DNA of 64,000 bases from UBA1672 sp963977495 (GCA_963977495.1 CAXBOT010000001.1:806001-870000), one strand, 5' to 3'. Positions 52,118-61,572 are shown, counted from the stretch's first letter. Numbers and translations are program-made. The notes: generated by a model from the sequence alone, not told the origin.

Positions 52118-52612
52118 ATGAACAAAATCACAGTAAAAGTAAGTACTGACTCGATAGAGATACAAGACGCTGTCGCCTACGTTTCTGATCCTGCGCATGG
52201 TGCGATAGACACATTTATAGGTACTGTCCGTAACAATCATGAGGGAAAGACCGTCACTGGTATTACATATGACGTTCATGATGCGCTCACAAAAAATGTT
52301 TTAAAAGAAATTTGTGACGAAGCAACAGGCATGTGGGCAAGCACAAATTACTATGTTGCGCATTACAAAGGCGTCCTAGATGTTGGAGGCATAAGTATTG
52401 TAATTGCTGTCAGTTCTGCACATAGGGGAGAAAGTTTTGACGCATGTCGCTACGTTATTGAAGAAATCAAAAAACGTGCGCCCATATGGAAGAAAGAGCA
52501 TTATCGGGATGGTAAGAGTGATTGGCTACCTGGTCATTCTTTAACATCAGAAGCGGAAGAAAGTTTGTTATGTTGCGGGCATTGCCAAAAGGAGACACAA
52601 GGCCATGTCTGA
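52118..52612 (+). CDS. moaE: Molybdopterin synthase catalytic subunit
   Basis: 164 residues from the ATG at 52118. The MoaE motifs are FIGTVRNNHEGK, VAVSSAHRGESFDACRYVIE and KKRAPIWKKEHY, with the catalytic lysines in the last. The last 20 residues form an extra tail with CCGHC. It inserts two sulfurs into precursor Z to form molybdopterin. It overlaps mobA by eight bases. Confidence 0.93.
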   Translation: MNKITVKVSTDSIEIQDAVAYVSDPAHGAIDTFIGTVRNNHEGKTVTGITYDVHDALTKNVLKEICDEATGMWASTNYYVAHYKGVLDVGGISIVIAVSSAHRGESFDACRYVIEEIKKRAPIWKKEHYRDGKSDWLPGHSLTSEAEESLLCCGHCQKETQGHV

Positions 52613-53120
52613 CAATAACGCAGGTGTTGTATTGGTTGGAGGTCAATCAAGCCGCATGGGGGCGAACAAGGCGTTATTAGAGTATAAAGGAAAACCATTA
52701 ATCGAACATATGGCCGACATTTTAAAATCATCCGGTCTTCAAAACATTATATTCAGCGGACAGATAGATGGTTATCAATGCACCCCGGATGACACTCCCT
52801 TCGAAGGCCCGGCAAAAGCGATGTTTCGCATTGTAGAACAAAACCATCATTATGATGGATTCGTATTCGTTCCTATCGATATGCCGCTACTGAATCCAAA
52901 AATGCTGCACCTACTCATGGAACACAAAGATGGCTGCTATTTTTCAAACTGGCCCTTACCCTGCTATATCAAATCATCCACTTTAAAATCTCAAAAAGAT
53001 TCGGTTCAAGACTTACTAAACGAAAATGGAATAAATTCCATAGATCTGCCTGATCAATATGTCGCAGCAATGGTAAATGCGAATACCCCCGATGATTGGA
53101 AGAAAGTAGTGAACTTATGA
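52605..53120 (+). CDS. mobA: Molybdenum cofactor guanylyltransferase
   Basis: 171 residues, nucleotidyltransferase fold. VVLVGGQSSRMGANKALL is the GTP-binding signature (LxGGxSxRMGxxK), with FVPIDMPLLNP as the metal-site strand. It adds GMP to Mo-molybdopterin to give the bis-MGD form required by NarG. Its stop overlaps the next gene's start (ATGA). Confidence 0.9.
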   Translation: MSDNNAGVVLVGGQSSRMGANKALLEYKGKPLIEHMADILKSSGLQNIIFSGQIDGYQCTPDDTPFEGPAKAMFRIVEQNHHYDGFVFVPIDMPLLNPKMLHLLMEHKDGCYFSNWPLPCYIKSSTLKSQKDSVQDLLNENGINSIDLPDQYVAAMVNANTPDDWKKVVNL

Positions 53121-53482
53121 ATGTTAAAATTGCTGAAAATTCCGTAACATTCAAAATAACAGAAGAAGAGCTCAACCTTCTTCTAAGTGGACAATCTTTA
53201 GAAACCATTGTTCCTATAGCAGGAAATGATTTTGCAATGGTTATACAACCCTCAAAAAAAGACATTGATGCCCCGTTAATTTTAATCTTGGATCGAGATG
53301 AATCCTGTATGCAGCTCACTACCACGAGTGCGCAGCTTCAAAAACTCATGGATATTGGTAAAAATCGAGAAGGTCTTTCAAGCATGTTGAACACTCTGCG
53401 TGTTAGCCTGCAAGTTGATGTCCGTGCCGACTCCAGACCAAGAAAAGATCCCTTGAGAAAAAGAAACAAACGATGCTCTTAG
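53117..53482 (+). CDS. Hypothetical protein of the moa operon
   Basis: 121 residues, soluble, no recognised family. VKIAENSVTFKITEEELNLL looks like the start of a short beta-rich domain of the DUF7009 type, but I cannot confirm that. The tail is very basic (RPRKDPLRKRNKR). It overlaps both neighbours (mobA by four bases, the TSUP gene by ten), so it is translated as part of this operon. Confidence 0.55.
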   Translation: MNVKIAENSVTFKITEEELNLLLSGQSLETIVPIAGNDFAMVIQPSKKDIDAPLILILDRDESCMQLTTTSAQLQKLMDIGKNREGLSSMLNTLRVSLQVDVRADSRPRKDPLRKRNKRCS

Positions 53483-54240
53483 GGACTTTCTTTTTTGCGA
53501 CAGCTCTGATTTATGCGTGTGTTGGCTTCGGCGGCGGCTCAACTTATAACGCACTTTTAGTCTTAAACGATACTGATTATAGAATTCTACCTTTTATTGC
53601 TCTCAGTTGTAACATCATCGTTGTCAGTGGTGGTGTTTGGTTTTTTTCAAAAGCCGGGCATATCAATATAAAAAAAATATTGCCCTGGATTTTGTTTTCA
53701 GTCCCTGCAGCATGGATTGGTGGCTACATAGAAGTACCCGAAACAGTTTTTATTGGGCTATTAGGCTGCACGCTTCTTATCGCCGGCATAAAAATGCTTT
53801 GGCCTGAAGAAAAAGCAATATCAATCAAAACCGAGCACACTCTAAAGTTAGTACACTCATCTTTCACACCATCTGTAATTGGAGGATTACTAGGTCTTTT
53901 AGCCGGATTAACAGGTATTGGTGGAGGTATATTTCTTGCGCCTATTCTTCACTTCTTACGTTGGGGAGATCCAAAAAACATAGCCGGAACGTGCAGTCTT
54001 TTTATTCTTGTTAATTCCTTGTCTGGTTTGATCGGACAAACCATGAAACTCAACGAAATAGATGCTTTATCGTCCATTTCATCGTATTGGATTTTATTCC
54101 CCAGCGTATTAATAGGAGGACAAATAGGTTCTTGGTTGGGATCCACAAAACTGGACGTAGTTGCCGTAAAGAAGGTTACAGCTTTACTCATTTTGTATGT
54201 ATCAGCACGTCTACTTTATCGTTTTTGCACATTGGTATAG
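53473..54240 (+). CDS. TSUP family permease (TauE/SafE)
   Basis: 255 residues with about eight membrane segments and the two internal repeats of the sulfite-exporter TauE/SafE family: VGFGGGSTYNALLVL near the start and LTGIGGGIFLAPILHFL in the second half. Members move sulfite, sulfonates or other small anions. As the last gene of the moa operon it may export or import a sulfur or anion species linked to cofactor synthesis; this is inference. Its end overlaps the convergent moeB by 25 bases. Confidence 0.85.
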   Translation: MLLGTFFFATALIYACVGFGGGSTYNALLVLNDTDYRILPFIALSCNIIVVSGGVWFFSKAGHINIKKILPWILFSVPAAWIGGYIEVPETVFIGLLGCTLLIAGIKMLWPEEKAISIKTEHTLKLVHSSFTPSVIGGLLGLLAGLTGIGGGIFLAPILHFLRWGDPKNIAGTCSLFILVNSLSGLIGQTMKLNEIDALSSISSYWILFPSVLIGGQIGSWLGSTKLDVVAVKKVTALLILYVSARLLYRFCTLV

Positions 54241-55307
54241 TGCTCTGACCAAGATTCATAGCCGCCTGTGAGACTATAAACGTTCAAAAACCCCTTTTCC
54301 TTAAAGATTTGAGCTGCTTGCAAGCTACGCATACCTTTCTGGCAATATAGAAGAATATCTTTGTCATGAGGAAAATCGGGTATAATTCCTTTCATCAAAG
54401 TAGACAAAGGATAATGGTGGGAGCTACTCATCACTCCAGCTATTAACTCATCTTTCTCTCTAACATCCACGACTATATAATTCTTGATATTAATATCTTG
54501 CGGATTTAATTCGGGAACAAACCCGCATACAGGAGAAGAATAACTTAAGATCACGTCCTCTTTCTTTTTGCTGCACACTGGACAGTCCGGATTTTTAGCG
54601 AGTGTCAATAATTGTGTTTCCATCGTCCTTGTATCCAGCAGCCAGAGCTTACCTATCAAAGGATGGAAACTATCATGTCCAGTAATCAACTGTATTACTT
54701 GTAAGGCTTGTGTCACACCCACAAGCCCAGCAACAGCACCAATCACTCCCGCTTCAGCACAATTCTGTATACGGGCCTTTGGCTTCTCAGGGTAAAGACA
54801 GCGATAACAAGGCCCCTGACGGACATCAAAAACGGAAGCTTGTCCTTCGAACCCCTGAATTGCGCCATAAATCCAGGGTTTTTTATATTTCACACAAGCG
54901 TCGTTAATAAGAAATTTTGTTTCAAAATTATCAGTACCATCAATGATAATATCGTAAGATTGCAGAAGTGTAGAAACATTATCAGCGTCTAAACCGTCAA
55001 GATAAGTCTCAATAACAATTTCAGGATTTAAAGCATGTAGTTTTTCTTTGGCTAAATTTGTTTTTTTGCCACCCACTGAATCGGTCGTAAAAAGAATTTG
55101 CCTATGCAGATTACTTTCATCAACAGCGTCAAAATCGACAATGCCGATTTTCCCAACACCTGCAGCCGCAAGGTACAATAAAGCAGGAGAGCCGAGCCCC
55201 CCTGCTCCAATACACAGTACAGAAGACTGCAAAAGTTTTTGTTGCCCTTCTTCTCCGATTTCAGGAAGAACCGTTTGTCTCTTATAACGTTTACCAACGC
55301 TCACCAT
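54216..55307 (-). CDS. moeB: MoeB-type adenylyltransferase with rhodanese domain
   Basis: 363 residues from the ATG at 55307 (GGAAG five bases before); a longer reading lacks a ribosome site. The ThiF/E1-like domain has GAGGLGSP (34-41), DFDAVDESNLHRQ and DGTDNFETK. Zinc cysteines are CYRCLYP and CPVC. The C-terminal rhodanese domain has the active-site loop LLYCQKGMRS. It adenylates and probably thiolates the MoaD C-terminus. It lies ten bases downstream of hmp on the same strand. Confidence 0.88.
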   Translation of the reverse strand: MVSVGKRYKRQTVLPEIGEEGQQKLLQSSVLCIGAGGLGSPALLYLAAAGVGKIGIVDFDAVDESNLHRQILFTTDSVGGKKTNLAKEKLHALNPEIVIETYLDGLDADNVSTLLQSYDIIIDGTDNFETKFLINDACVKYKKPWIYGAIQGFEGQASVFDVRQGPCYRCLYPEKPKARIQNCAEAGVIGAVAGLVGVTQALQVIQLITGHDSFHPLIGKLWLLDTRTMETQLLTLAKNPDCPVCSKKKEDVILSYSSPVCGFVPELNPQDINIKNYIVVDVREKDELIAGVMSSSHHYPLSTLMKGIIPDFPHDKDILLYCQKGMRSLQAAQIFKEKGFLNVYSLTGGYESWSEHYTNVQKR

Positions 55308-55317
55308 ATAACTTCCA

Positions 55318-56550
55318 TCATGCTGCTTTTTGTAACTCTTCACGCGGCCCAAAAAATTCAAAATGCACTTGTGATGCAGGTATACCCCACTTCAATAGAT
55401 CTTGATAGATATTAACCATAAATGGCTTGGGTCCACAGAAATAATAATCTGCATGGCGATCCGGGACAAATGATTCAATCAAAGCTGCATCAACAAACCC
55501 GGTCGAGCAATCCCCTGTACGTTCAAAACCGTCCTGTGCAGAATCACTATAGCGATAGTGTATTGTCAAATTACTGTGCTGCTCGGCCAGCGCATCAATC
55601 GTAGCTTTAAATGGCTGTACATCTTCGTTCAAACATCCGTGAATAAGAACAATGTCCCGATCCGGCATTGCGCTTAGTGTCGACTTCAAAATACTGAGGA
55701 TGGGGGTAATTCCAATCCCTGCAGCCAACAAGACCAAGGGACGTTCGTGACGATCTTTGACATTCAGGAAAAACTCGCCACATGGCGGCCCGATTTCAAG
55801 CGTATCACCAACATTTTTGTTGGCATGCAAAATATTAGAGACATACCCATCAGGTACAGTCGCCTTTAATTCGGTTTCTTTTTTAACACTGATCCGAAAA
55901 TAGTCCTGTCCCGGCTTATCGGATAAACTATAATTACGCATCGTCGTTAAACCATCCAGTGTGGGCATGCGCACTGTAATATATTGACCGGGCATATATT
56001 CTGGTAATGCACCACCATCTTCGGGTTGCAAATAAAAAGATGTGATGACGCTGCTTTCCTGTTCTTTTCGATCAATTCTAAACGTTCTAAAGCCTTCCCA
56101 GCCTCCATCTTGCTCTGCTGTCTCCTTATAAATTTGTTTTTCACGACCGATCAGAATATCAGCTAGAAAACCATAAGCCTCGGCCCATGCATTAATGACA
56201 TCTTCAGTTGCCCCCTCACCTAACACTTCACGAATAGATGCCAATAAGTTCTCGCCAACAATAGGGTAATGCTCCGGCTTAATTTGTAGCGACGCATGTT
56301 TATGGGCAATAAGCTCTACCGCACCACCCAACACTTCCAGATTATCAATATTAGCCGCGTAAGCACATATAGCACCCGCCAGAGCACGTTGCTGTGTTCC
56401 CCCCTCTTGATTGGCCGGATTAAAGAAAGGTAAAACCTCCGGATTATGTGAGAACATGCGCTTGTAAAAATGCTTCGTAAGGGTTTCCCCATGCTCCTGC
56501 AAAATAGGAGCTGTAGATTTAACGATATCAATGGTTTGTTGACTAAGCAT
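55318..56550 (-). CDS. hmp: Flavohaemoprotein, nitric oxide dioxygenase
   Basis: 410 residues from the ATG at 56550 (GAAAGG upstream); the open frame continues 17 codons further but lacks support. The globin has Y29, Q53 and the proximal H85, the same positions as E. coli Hmp. The FAD motif (RNYSLSD) and NAD-binding LLAAGIGITPILSIL follow. It turns NO and O2 into nitrate, and NO to N2O when anaerobic. The NsrR-type site and divergent nsrR point to NO control. Confidence 0.94.
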   Translation of the reverse strand: MLSQQTIDIVKSTAPILQEHGETLTKHFYKRMFSHNPEVLPFFNPANQEGGTQQRALAGAICAYAANIDNLEVLGGAVELIAHKHASLQIKPEHYPIVGENLLASIREVLGEGATEDVINAWAEAYGFLADILIGREKQIYKETAEQDGGWEGFRTFRIDRKEQESSVITSFYLQPEDGGALPEYMPGQYITVRMPTLDGLTTMRNYSLSDKPGQDYFRISVKKETELKATVPDGYVSNILHANKNVGDTLEIGPPCGEFFLNVKDRHERPLVLLAAGIGITPILSILKSTLSAMPDRDIVLIHGCLNEDVQPFKATIDALAEQHSNLTIHYRYSDSAQDGFERTGDCSTGFVDAALIESFVPDRHADYYFCGPKPFMVNIYQDLLKWGIPASQVHFEFFGPREELQKAA

Positions 56551-56570
56551 GGTAAAAAACCTTTCATAAT

Positions 56571-56587
56571 ATGTATTTTGAATGTAT
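56571..56587. promoter_or_regulatory. NsrR-type operator between hmp and nsrR
   Basis: ATGTATT-TTG-AATGTAT, an imperfect 7+7 palindrome close to the NsrR consensus (ATGYATTT-N-AAATRCAT). It lies 20 bases before the hmp start and about 50 before nsrR. Confidence 0.6.
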
Positions 56588-56634
56588 ATTATGTTTACCA
56601 TGGAAAATTAGCAACCCTGTTTTATAGTAAAAAT

Positions 56635-57054
56635 ATGCAATTAACTTCTTTTACAGATTATGGCCTTCGCACCTTGATGTATCTTGCTGAGCATCCAGAC
56701 AGACTATCAAGTGTGAAAGAGGTCTCCGAATATCACAGTATATCGCGCAACCATTTGGTAAAGGTGGTACACCGCCTGTCTCAGCTTGGTTATATCTGCT
56801 CAACCAAAGGCAAAGGTGGCGGAATTAGGATTGCACAAGGTATGAAAAAATTACGGTTGGGCGATATCATAACCAACCTTGAACCCAACATGTATATGGT
56901 TGAATGCTTTGATGAAAAGACCAACACATGCAAAATCACAGGTTCCTGTCAACTTAAGCATTACCTTTTTGAAGCAACGAAAAAATTTATTGAAACAATG
57001 AATGAATATACGCTGGCAGATGCCATTAAAAGCAGTATCGCTGCAAAAATTTAG
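56635..57054 (+). CDS. nsrR: NO-sensing repressor NsrR
   Basis: 139 residues of the Rrf2 family. The start MQLTSFTDYGLRTLMYLA and the helix HSISRNHLVKVVHRL are typical of NsrR. Three cysteines in VECFDEKTNTCKITGSC (C91, C99, C105) would hold the Fe-S cluster; the spacing of the second and third differs slightly from E. coli (96, 102). The reading frame continues far upstream through the hmp region, but this ATG matches the family start. No clear ribosome site, so translation may be leaderless or weak. Confidence 0.88.
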   Translation: MQLTSFTDYGLRTLMYLAEHPDRLSSVKEVSEYHSISRNHLVKVVHRLSQLGYICSTKGKGGGIRIAQGMKKLRLGDIITNLEPNMYMVECFDEKTNTCKITGSCQLKHYLFEATKKFIETMNEYTLADAIKSSIAAKI

Positions 57055-57061
57055 ATCCGTG

Positions 57062-57418
57062 TTATGGTTTTTCCGGTCGTGTAATTATAAATAAACTAAC
57101 AACGCTTAGAATGATCGCTTGCGTCCATAACACAATAACTGGCACGCTCAGGGCTATACTTACTGCAAATGTTGCCACAATAGTAACAAGCGCAAAAATC
57201 TTTGTTTTTCGGGCAATACTTCCGTTTGCTTGCCAGTCTTGTATTGGTTTTCCTAAATGTGCATGAGACACAAGCCAATTGTAACAACGCTTCGATGAGC
57301 GTGAAAAAGAAAACGCACATAACAATAAAAAGGGGGTTGTTGGTAACAAAGGCAATAATGTGCCAATAATACCCAAAAACAAACTACAAAATCCTAGACA
57401 TAGCCAAAAAATACGCAT
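57062..57418 (-). CDS. DUF454 family inner-membrane protein (YbaN-like)
   Basis: 118 residues with two or three membrane helices. GFCSLFLGIIGTLLPLLPTTPF followed by AFSFSRSSKRCYNWL is the DUF454/YbaN pattern; the helices are split by a polar loop (GKPIQDWQANGSI). The function is unknown for the family. It ends the minus-strand export operon and is convergent with nsrR by seven bases. Confidence 0.8.
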   Translation of the reverse strand: MRIFWLCLGFCSLFLGIIGTLLPLLPTTPFLLLCAFSFSRSSKRCYNWLVSHAHLGKPIQDWQANGSIARKTKIFALVTIVATFAVSIALSVPVIVLWTQAIILSVVSLFIITRPEKP

Positions 57419-57466
57419 TGTTAAAAGCTCAAACCCCTATTTTTCATCTTCTATGCTGCATAAATA

Positions 57467-57940
57467 TCACTTAAAATATTTGGAATAATTTTCTAAGTAG
57501 TATTGGATGTTTTGAGCGTTTTCTTGGCTGCCGCTATTACTAAGCTCTTCAACCTCCGGCATATACCCCATAAGGAAGATATGTAATTGGTCATGTGGCT
57601 CACCTTCCATAGTGCAGCCTCTTATCAAATCATCTAGATTCTTTTGAAGGGCTATGCCATAAGATTTTAATTCGTCATTATTGAGTGAAGCTATATCGGT
57701 GTTTAAAAACAATTCAACCATTTGCGCAAATGATTGCCTTGTATGATCATCCATTTCCCATTTTTCGTCATTATTTAAGCTCATGCCATCAATGCCGTCG
57801 GCTTTCTTATGTTCAGCTTTTTGTGTTTGCTTTTCTTCCAAGCTGCTAGAAGGCATGTCTTTGGTTTTCTCTTGCGCAAAACTCTGTGAACTTACAAAGA
57901 GCAGTCCTATTAAAAAGGCGTTTAAAATTATACGTTTCAT
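57467..57940 (-). CDS. Periplasmic protein of unknown function in the export operon
   Basis: 157 residues with a signal peptide ending SQSFAQ. The mature part is charged at first, then helical, with GCTMEGEPHDQLHIFLMGYM: a Cys, two Met and two His that might bind copper or another metal. No family named. It lies 25 bases downstream of the ABC ATPase gene and belongs to the same operon. Confidence 0.55.
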   Translation of the reverse strand: MKRIILNAFLIGLLFVSSQSFAQEKTKDMPSSSLEEKQTQKAEHKKADGIDGMSLNNDEKWEMDDHTRQSFAQMVELFLNTDIASLNNDELKSYGIALQKNLDDLIRGCTMEGEPHDQLHIFLMGYMPEVEELSNSGSQENAQNIQYYLENYSKYFK

Positions 57941-57965
57941 GTTAGTTTTCCTTGTAATTTAGGGG

Positions 57966-58664
57966 TTAACTTTCTAGCCATCCATCTCTTAAGTGAAAGA
58001 TATGGTCAAAGCGATCATAGATTTTCTCATCGTGTGTAACAGCCAGTATAGCCGCTTTCTGCTCTGCAGCAACTTTGCGCAAAAGATCCATGACAATGCC
58101 CGCCCGCACCGAGTCTAGAGCTGCGGTAGGTTCATCCGCAAGGATTATTCGAGGATGGTTAGCCAAAGCACGTGCAATAGCAACACGCTGCGCCTCCCCG
58201 CCAGAGAGCTGTGATGGAAACGCTGATCTTCGGTGTCCTACTTCAAGATACTCCAACAATTCAACAGCCCTTGCTTTGGATTCCGCCGCATTAAATCCTG
58301 CAAGTTTTAACACAAGAGCAATGTTATCTGTAGCATCAAGAAAGGGTATGAGATTGTGAAATTGGAAGATAAAGCCAATTTTTTCAAGTCGTAACTTCCG
58401 TAAATCTGATTGTAGCCAACGTTCATCATAAACAATATCTCCGTCAAGCTTGACCTGACCACTGCTCGGCTCCAAAATACAGCCGATAACGTTTAAAAGA
58501 GTGGTTTTTCCAGAGCCGCTGGGCCCAAGCAACCCAACAACTTGACCGGGATATACTTCTAAGCTGACTTCGCGCAGAGCATCAACGCGAGCATCACCTT
58601 CACCGAAATGTTTGGATACTTTTTGCAGTTTAACGAGAGGACTTTGTTGAGTAGTATCGTTCAT
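57966..58664 (-). CDS. ABC transporter ATP-binding protein (LolD/MacB type)
   Basis: 232 residues. Walker A is GPSGSGKT (47-54), the signature LSGGEAQRVAIARAL, Walker B RIILADEPTAALD, and the H-loop AVTHDE. The LolD/MacB/DevA branch works with an FtsX-like permease and a HlyD-type adaptor, both present next door. It powers export or lipid/lipoprotein-related transport at the inner membrane. Confidence 0.92.
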   Translation of the reverse strand: MNDTTQQSPLVKLQKVSKHFGEGDARVDALREVSLEVYPGQVVGLLGPSGSGKTTLLNVIGCILEPSSGQVKLDGDIVYDERWLQSDLRKLRLEKIGFIFQFHNLIPFLDATDNIALVLKLAGFNAAESKARAVELLEYLEVGHRRSAFPSQLSGGEAQRVAIARALANHPRIILADEPTAALDSVRAGIVMDLLRKVAAEQKAAILAVTHDEKIYDRFDHIFHLRDGWLES

Positions 58665-58668
58665 AACC

Positions 58669-59808
58669 TCATCCTCCCAATGCCGTAGCAGGATCGACTT
58701 TCAAAGCAAGCCGAACACCGAGAGCACTTGAAAAGATACAAACAAAAATAACCGCTGCGGCAAGGGCTATCCCGTCTTCCGGCTGGAGGACAACACGGCG
58801 AGGAAAATAATCTTTAATACTGACGATCAACAAAGCTCCTAAACCAAAGCCAATTATTCCCATTGCCAAAGCTTGCTGCACAATCAGGCCTATAATTGTT
58901 CGGTCCGGCGCACCAATTAGTTTCAACGTTGCGATTTCCCGTATCTTATCCATCGTCATCGTGTAAATAATGAGAGCGATAATTACTGCTGAAACTATGA
59001 GCAAAAGCGCGGTAAATAGGCCGATTTGTTTGCGGGCTTTCTCCACAACTGAACGAAGCAGGATGTTCTCCTGCTCTGCCTGTGTCATGGCGGCTAGATG
59101 TTTCCAACGCTGAATCGTTTCGACGGCATCATCAGGGTTGGTCTGCGGGCGAAGCTGGGCAACAACGGCATTGATCGTATCAAGGTCAGTGCCGTTGGGT
59201 GCGTTTCCGCGCGCGACCTCGCGACGAGCGGCGGGCGGCGCCAGCTCAAATTGTAATTCCTGAGAATCAAGCAAAGTAACGTAAATGACTGGGTCTCCGC
59301 CAGATGAGACTTGCCCGTCCGTCAACCCAACAACAGTGAAGATATTATTTCCCAGCTTAACACGTGCACCAAGTGGTAATTTAGTGCGATTATCTGCAAT
59401 CATTTCATAATGACTGCGTGCAATCATGCGTCCTTTGACAATTTTGTTTGGACCGCCCGGCCGTCCCGGCTCATAACCAACGGCATAAAGGCGTAATTTT
59501 TTAGCACCATAAAATGTCTCAAGAGATTGATATGTGATTGAGCCAGCTGCCGCTATACCGTGAAGACGCGCAATGGCCTCACGCGTATCGCCAGGAATGC
59601 GGGAAGATTCTGCGAAAGGTCCGCGCGTATCTGATTCAACCACCCAAATATCTGCGACAGGCGTACGGGCTAGCGTCAGGGCATCATCGACAAGACCTCT
59701 ATATATACCGATCATAGATAAGACCACGCCTAAAAGAAGGCTAAGCCCGAGACAAGTTAAAAGAAACCGTCCCAAATTGTGCCGAATATCGTTATAGGCC
59801 AGATTCAC
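58669..59808 (-). CDS. FtsX/MacB-like ABC permease (DevC type)
   Basis: 379 residues. One membrane helix near residues 15-35, a large periplasmic domain of about 230 residues, then three helices in the C-terminal third (FTALLLIVSAVIIALIIYTM, VQQALAMGIIGFGLGALL and a last one), which is the FtsX/MacB layout. It is four bases from the ATPase gene and one base after the HlyD gene stop. Confidence 0.88.
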   Translation of the reverse strand: MNLAYNDIRHNLGRFLLTCLGLSLLLGVVLSMIGIYRGLVDDALTLARTPVADIWVVESDTRGPFAESSRIPGDTREAIARLHGIAAAGSITYQSLETFYGAKKLRLYAVGYEPGRPGGPNKIVKGRMIARSHYEMIADNRTKLPLGARVKLGNNIFTVVGLTDGQVSSGGDPVIYVTLLDSQELQFELAPPAARREVARGNAPNGTDLDTINAVVAQLRPQTNPDDAVETIQRWKHLAAMTQAEQENILLRSVVEKARKQIGLFTALLLIVSAVIIALIIYTMTMDKIREIATLKLIGAPDRTIIGLIVQQALAMGIIGFGLGALLIVSIKDYFPRRVVLQPEDGIALAAAVIFVCIFSSALGVRLALKVDPATALGG

Positions 59809-59809
59809 A

Positions 59810-60967
59810 TCATTCCCCTTTTATTATCGAACCCCTGCGCCCTTCTCTTAGGCCGCTTGGTGAGTTTGTCACAACCCGCATATCTGGTTTCAACCCTTTT
59901 GTGATCTCCACAAGTCCATCAAGTGTTTTATGCCCGAATGTTACGGCTTGGCGTTGCAGGCGACCTTTTTGAATGACCCAGACAATGCCGCTTGCACCAT
60001 CGAATTTATCTACGGCCGTTTCTGGAACCAACAAAGCTTCATCCAGCACTGCCGTTCGTACAAAAATTTCAGCCTGTTCCCCCAGATATAGTTGTTCAGG
60101 ACAGCGATCACATTGAATATAGACTCGGCGCTCTTCGCTGACGCGATCACTTTCAATATCGATCCGCGCCACCTTGCCGTCGAATTTTTCAAGTGGCAAC
60201 GAGCGCAACCGCACCTGTGCTGATTGTCCAACCCGAATGAATCCAGCGCGAGCTTCATCGATATAGCCCAGAACCCAAACCGTCTCAGGATTGACCAGTG
60301 TGAAAACTGCCTCTCCTGGCGATAAAACCGCTCCCAGTTCCTTATGCCGCTCAATAACCAAAGCATCATAGGGGGCTTTCAGGACATGATGTGCGAGAAG
60401 AGTTTTTTCAAAATTATATTGTGCCTGTGCTTCAGCCAGTTCAGCTTTGGCCAGTAAAACATCGTTGCGTGCGATTTCCAGTTCCGCAGCCGCAACATCT
60501 TCATTCAACTGATCCTGCTCTGCCTCTTCATTCCCAATGCTCCCACGGGGAAGTAATGTCTTACTTCTTTTGTTACTAGTTTTGTGAAAATCTAGAGTTG
60601 CCTCCAATTTAGGAAGTGTCGCCTCCATTTTCTTTAGTTTAGATAATGCAGCGTCCACGGATGCGGCGGCGAGTGCTGTCTTCGCTTCTTGCTCAGCACT
60701 ATGCAGGCGCGCAAGAACAGTTTCTTTTTTAACTTTATCGCCTTGATCCACATTGAGCTCTGTAATAGCGGCCCCGACCTCAAACCCAACCGAAGACAAT
60801 ATCTTTGCTTCAACTGTTCCCAGTCCGTAGACACTCACCTCTACATTTTTTTGCACCATTGCAGTCACAACAGGGAGAGGTTTATTTTTTACGAAAAAAA
60901 CAAACAAACCAATAACCGCTATACAAGAGACAAATAATGCAACTGGCTTCATATGACGTTTATTCAT
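59810..60967 (-). CDS. HlyD family periplasmic adaptor
   Basis: 385 residues: an N-terminal membrane anchor (residues 8-25), then lipoyl-type beta domains around a coiled-coil hairpin (AASVDAALSKLKKMEATLPK ... AELEIARNDVLLAKAELAEA), and a beta-barrel GEAVFTLVNPETVWVLGYI. It would link the ABC permease to an outer-membrane channel. No outer-membrane partner gene is in the operon. Its start overlaps the tetR stop. Confidence 0.9.
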   Translation of the reverse strand: MNKRHMKPVALFVSCIAVIGLFVFFVKNKPLPVVTAMVQKNVEVSVYGLGTVEAKILSSVGFEVGAAITELNVDQGDKVKKETVLARLHSAEQEAKTALAAASVDAALSKLKKMEATLPKLEATLDFHKTSNKRSKTLLPRGSIGNEEAEQDQLNEDVAAAELEIARNDVLLAKAELAEAQAQYNFEKTLLAHHVLKAPYDALVIERHKELGAVLSPGEAVFTLVNPETVWVLGYIDEARAGFIRVGQSAQVRLRSLPLEKFDGKVARIDIESDRVSEERRVYIQCDRCPEQLYLGEQAEIFVRTAVLDEALLVPETAVDKFDGASGIVWVIQKGRLQRQAVTFGHKTLDGLVEITKGLKPDMRVVTNSPSGLREGRRGSIIKGE

Positions 60968-61572
60968 GAAACGCCCCTTTCTTCACAAAATATTTTCATC
61001 TGGATTCCCCAAAGGCGTTCACCTTCTTCAACAAGATTAAATGACTTGCCGCTGATCGACCAGCGCACGATCAGCCCCTGAATAAAGCTTATGATTAAAA
61101 AAGCAGAATCCTCGGGAGAGTTATTGTTAGTAAAATGACCTATTTCCTGCCCCTCCCTAACAATCTGTGTTATGCGACTATGCAGGGTGCCCATAATGCC
61201 AAAAAAAGCCTGACGCAGCCCTTTATTTCCGGCATGTAGCTCACGAGAAAACAAGATACCAGGAACAGCAGGAACGGCTTGGATAAAACGCAATTGCGTC
61301 ATCACTAACTTCTTTAGTTGTTCCGGCGGCTCTTTCTTTGGGTCCAGTGCCTTATCCCATTTTTTTTTCATTACCGATTCAATATGAGCAGCAACTGCAA
61401 GCCATAAATCCTTCATTCCTGGAAAATGGCGAAAAATAGCAGGCTGGCTTAGCCCAATCTCACGCGCAATCATCGTCGCTGAAAGACGGTCTGGCCCGAC
61501 TTTATCAGCCTGTTTCAGTACAGCCAGTACTATTTCATGTTTGCGATTTTCTGCACTTTTACGTTTAGCCAC
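60964..61572 (-). CDS. TetR family repressor of the export operon
   Basis: 202 residues. The N-terminal HTH (LSATMIAREIGLSQPAIFRHFPGM, read in parts) is typical of TetR; the C-terminal ligand domain is helical. Start is GTG with GGAAG ahead. It is the first gene of the operon with hlyD, the permease and the ATPase, and a perfect palindrome 23-40 bases upstream should be its operator, so it likely represses itself and the exporter until an effector binds. Confidence 0.88.
   Translation of the reverse strand: MAKRKSAENRKHEIVLAVLKQADKVGPDRLSATMIAREIGLSQPAIFRHFPGMKDLWLAVAAHIESVMKKKWDKALDPKKEPPEQLKKLVMTQLRFIQAVPAVPGILFSRELHAGNKGLRQAFFGIMGTLHSRITQIVREGQEIGHFTNNNSPEDSAFLIISFIQGLIVRWSISGKSFNLVEEGERLWGIQMKIFCEERGVS

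Noticed and set aside
56551..56601. Longer N-terminus of Hmp
   Set aside because: The extra codons cover the NsrR-type operator and lack a ribosome site; the ATG at 56550 gives the exact family start with Y29, Q53 and H85.
56470..56634. Longer N-terminus of NsrR
   Set aside because: Would run antisense through the hmp start; the Rrf2 family begins at the ATG at 56635.
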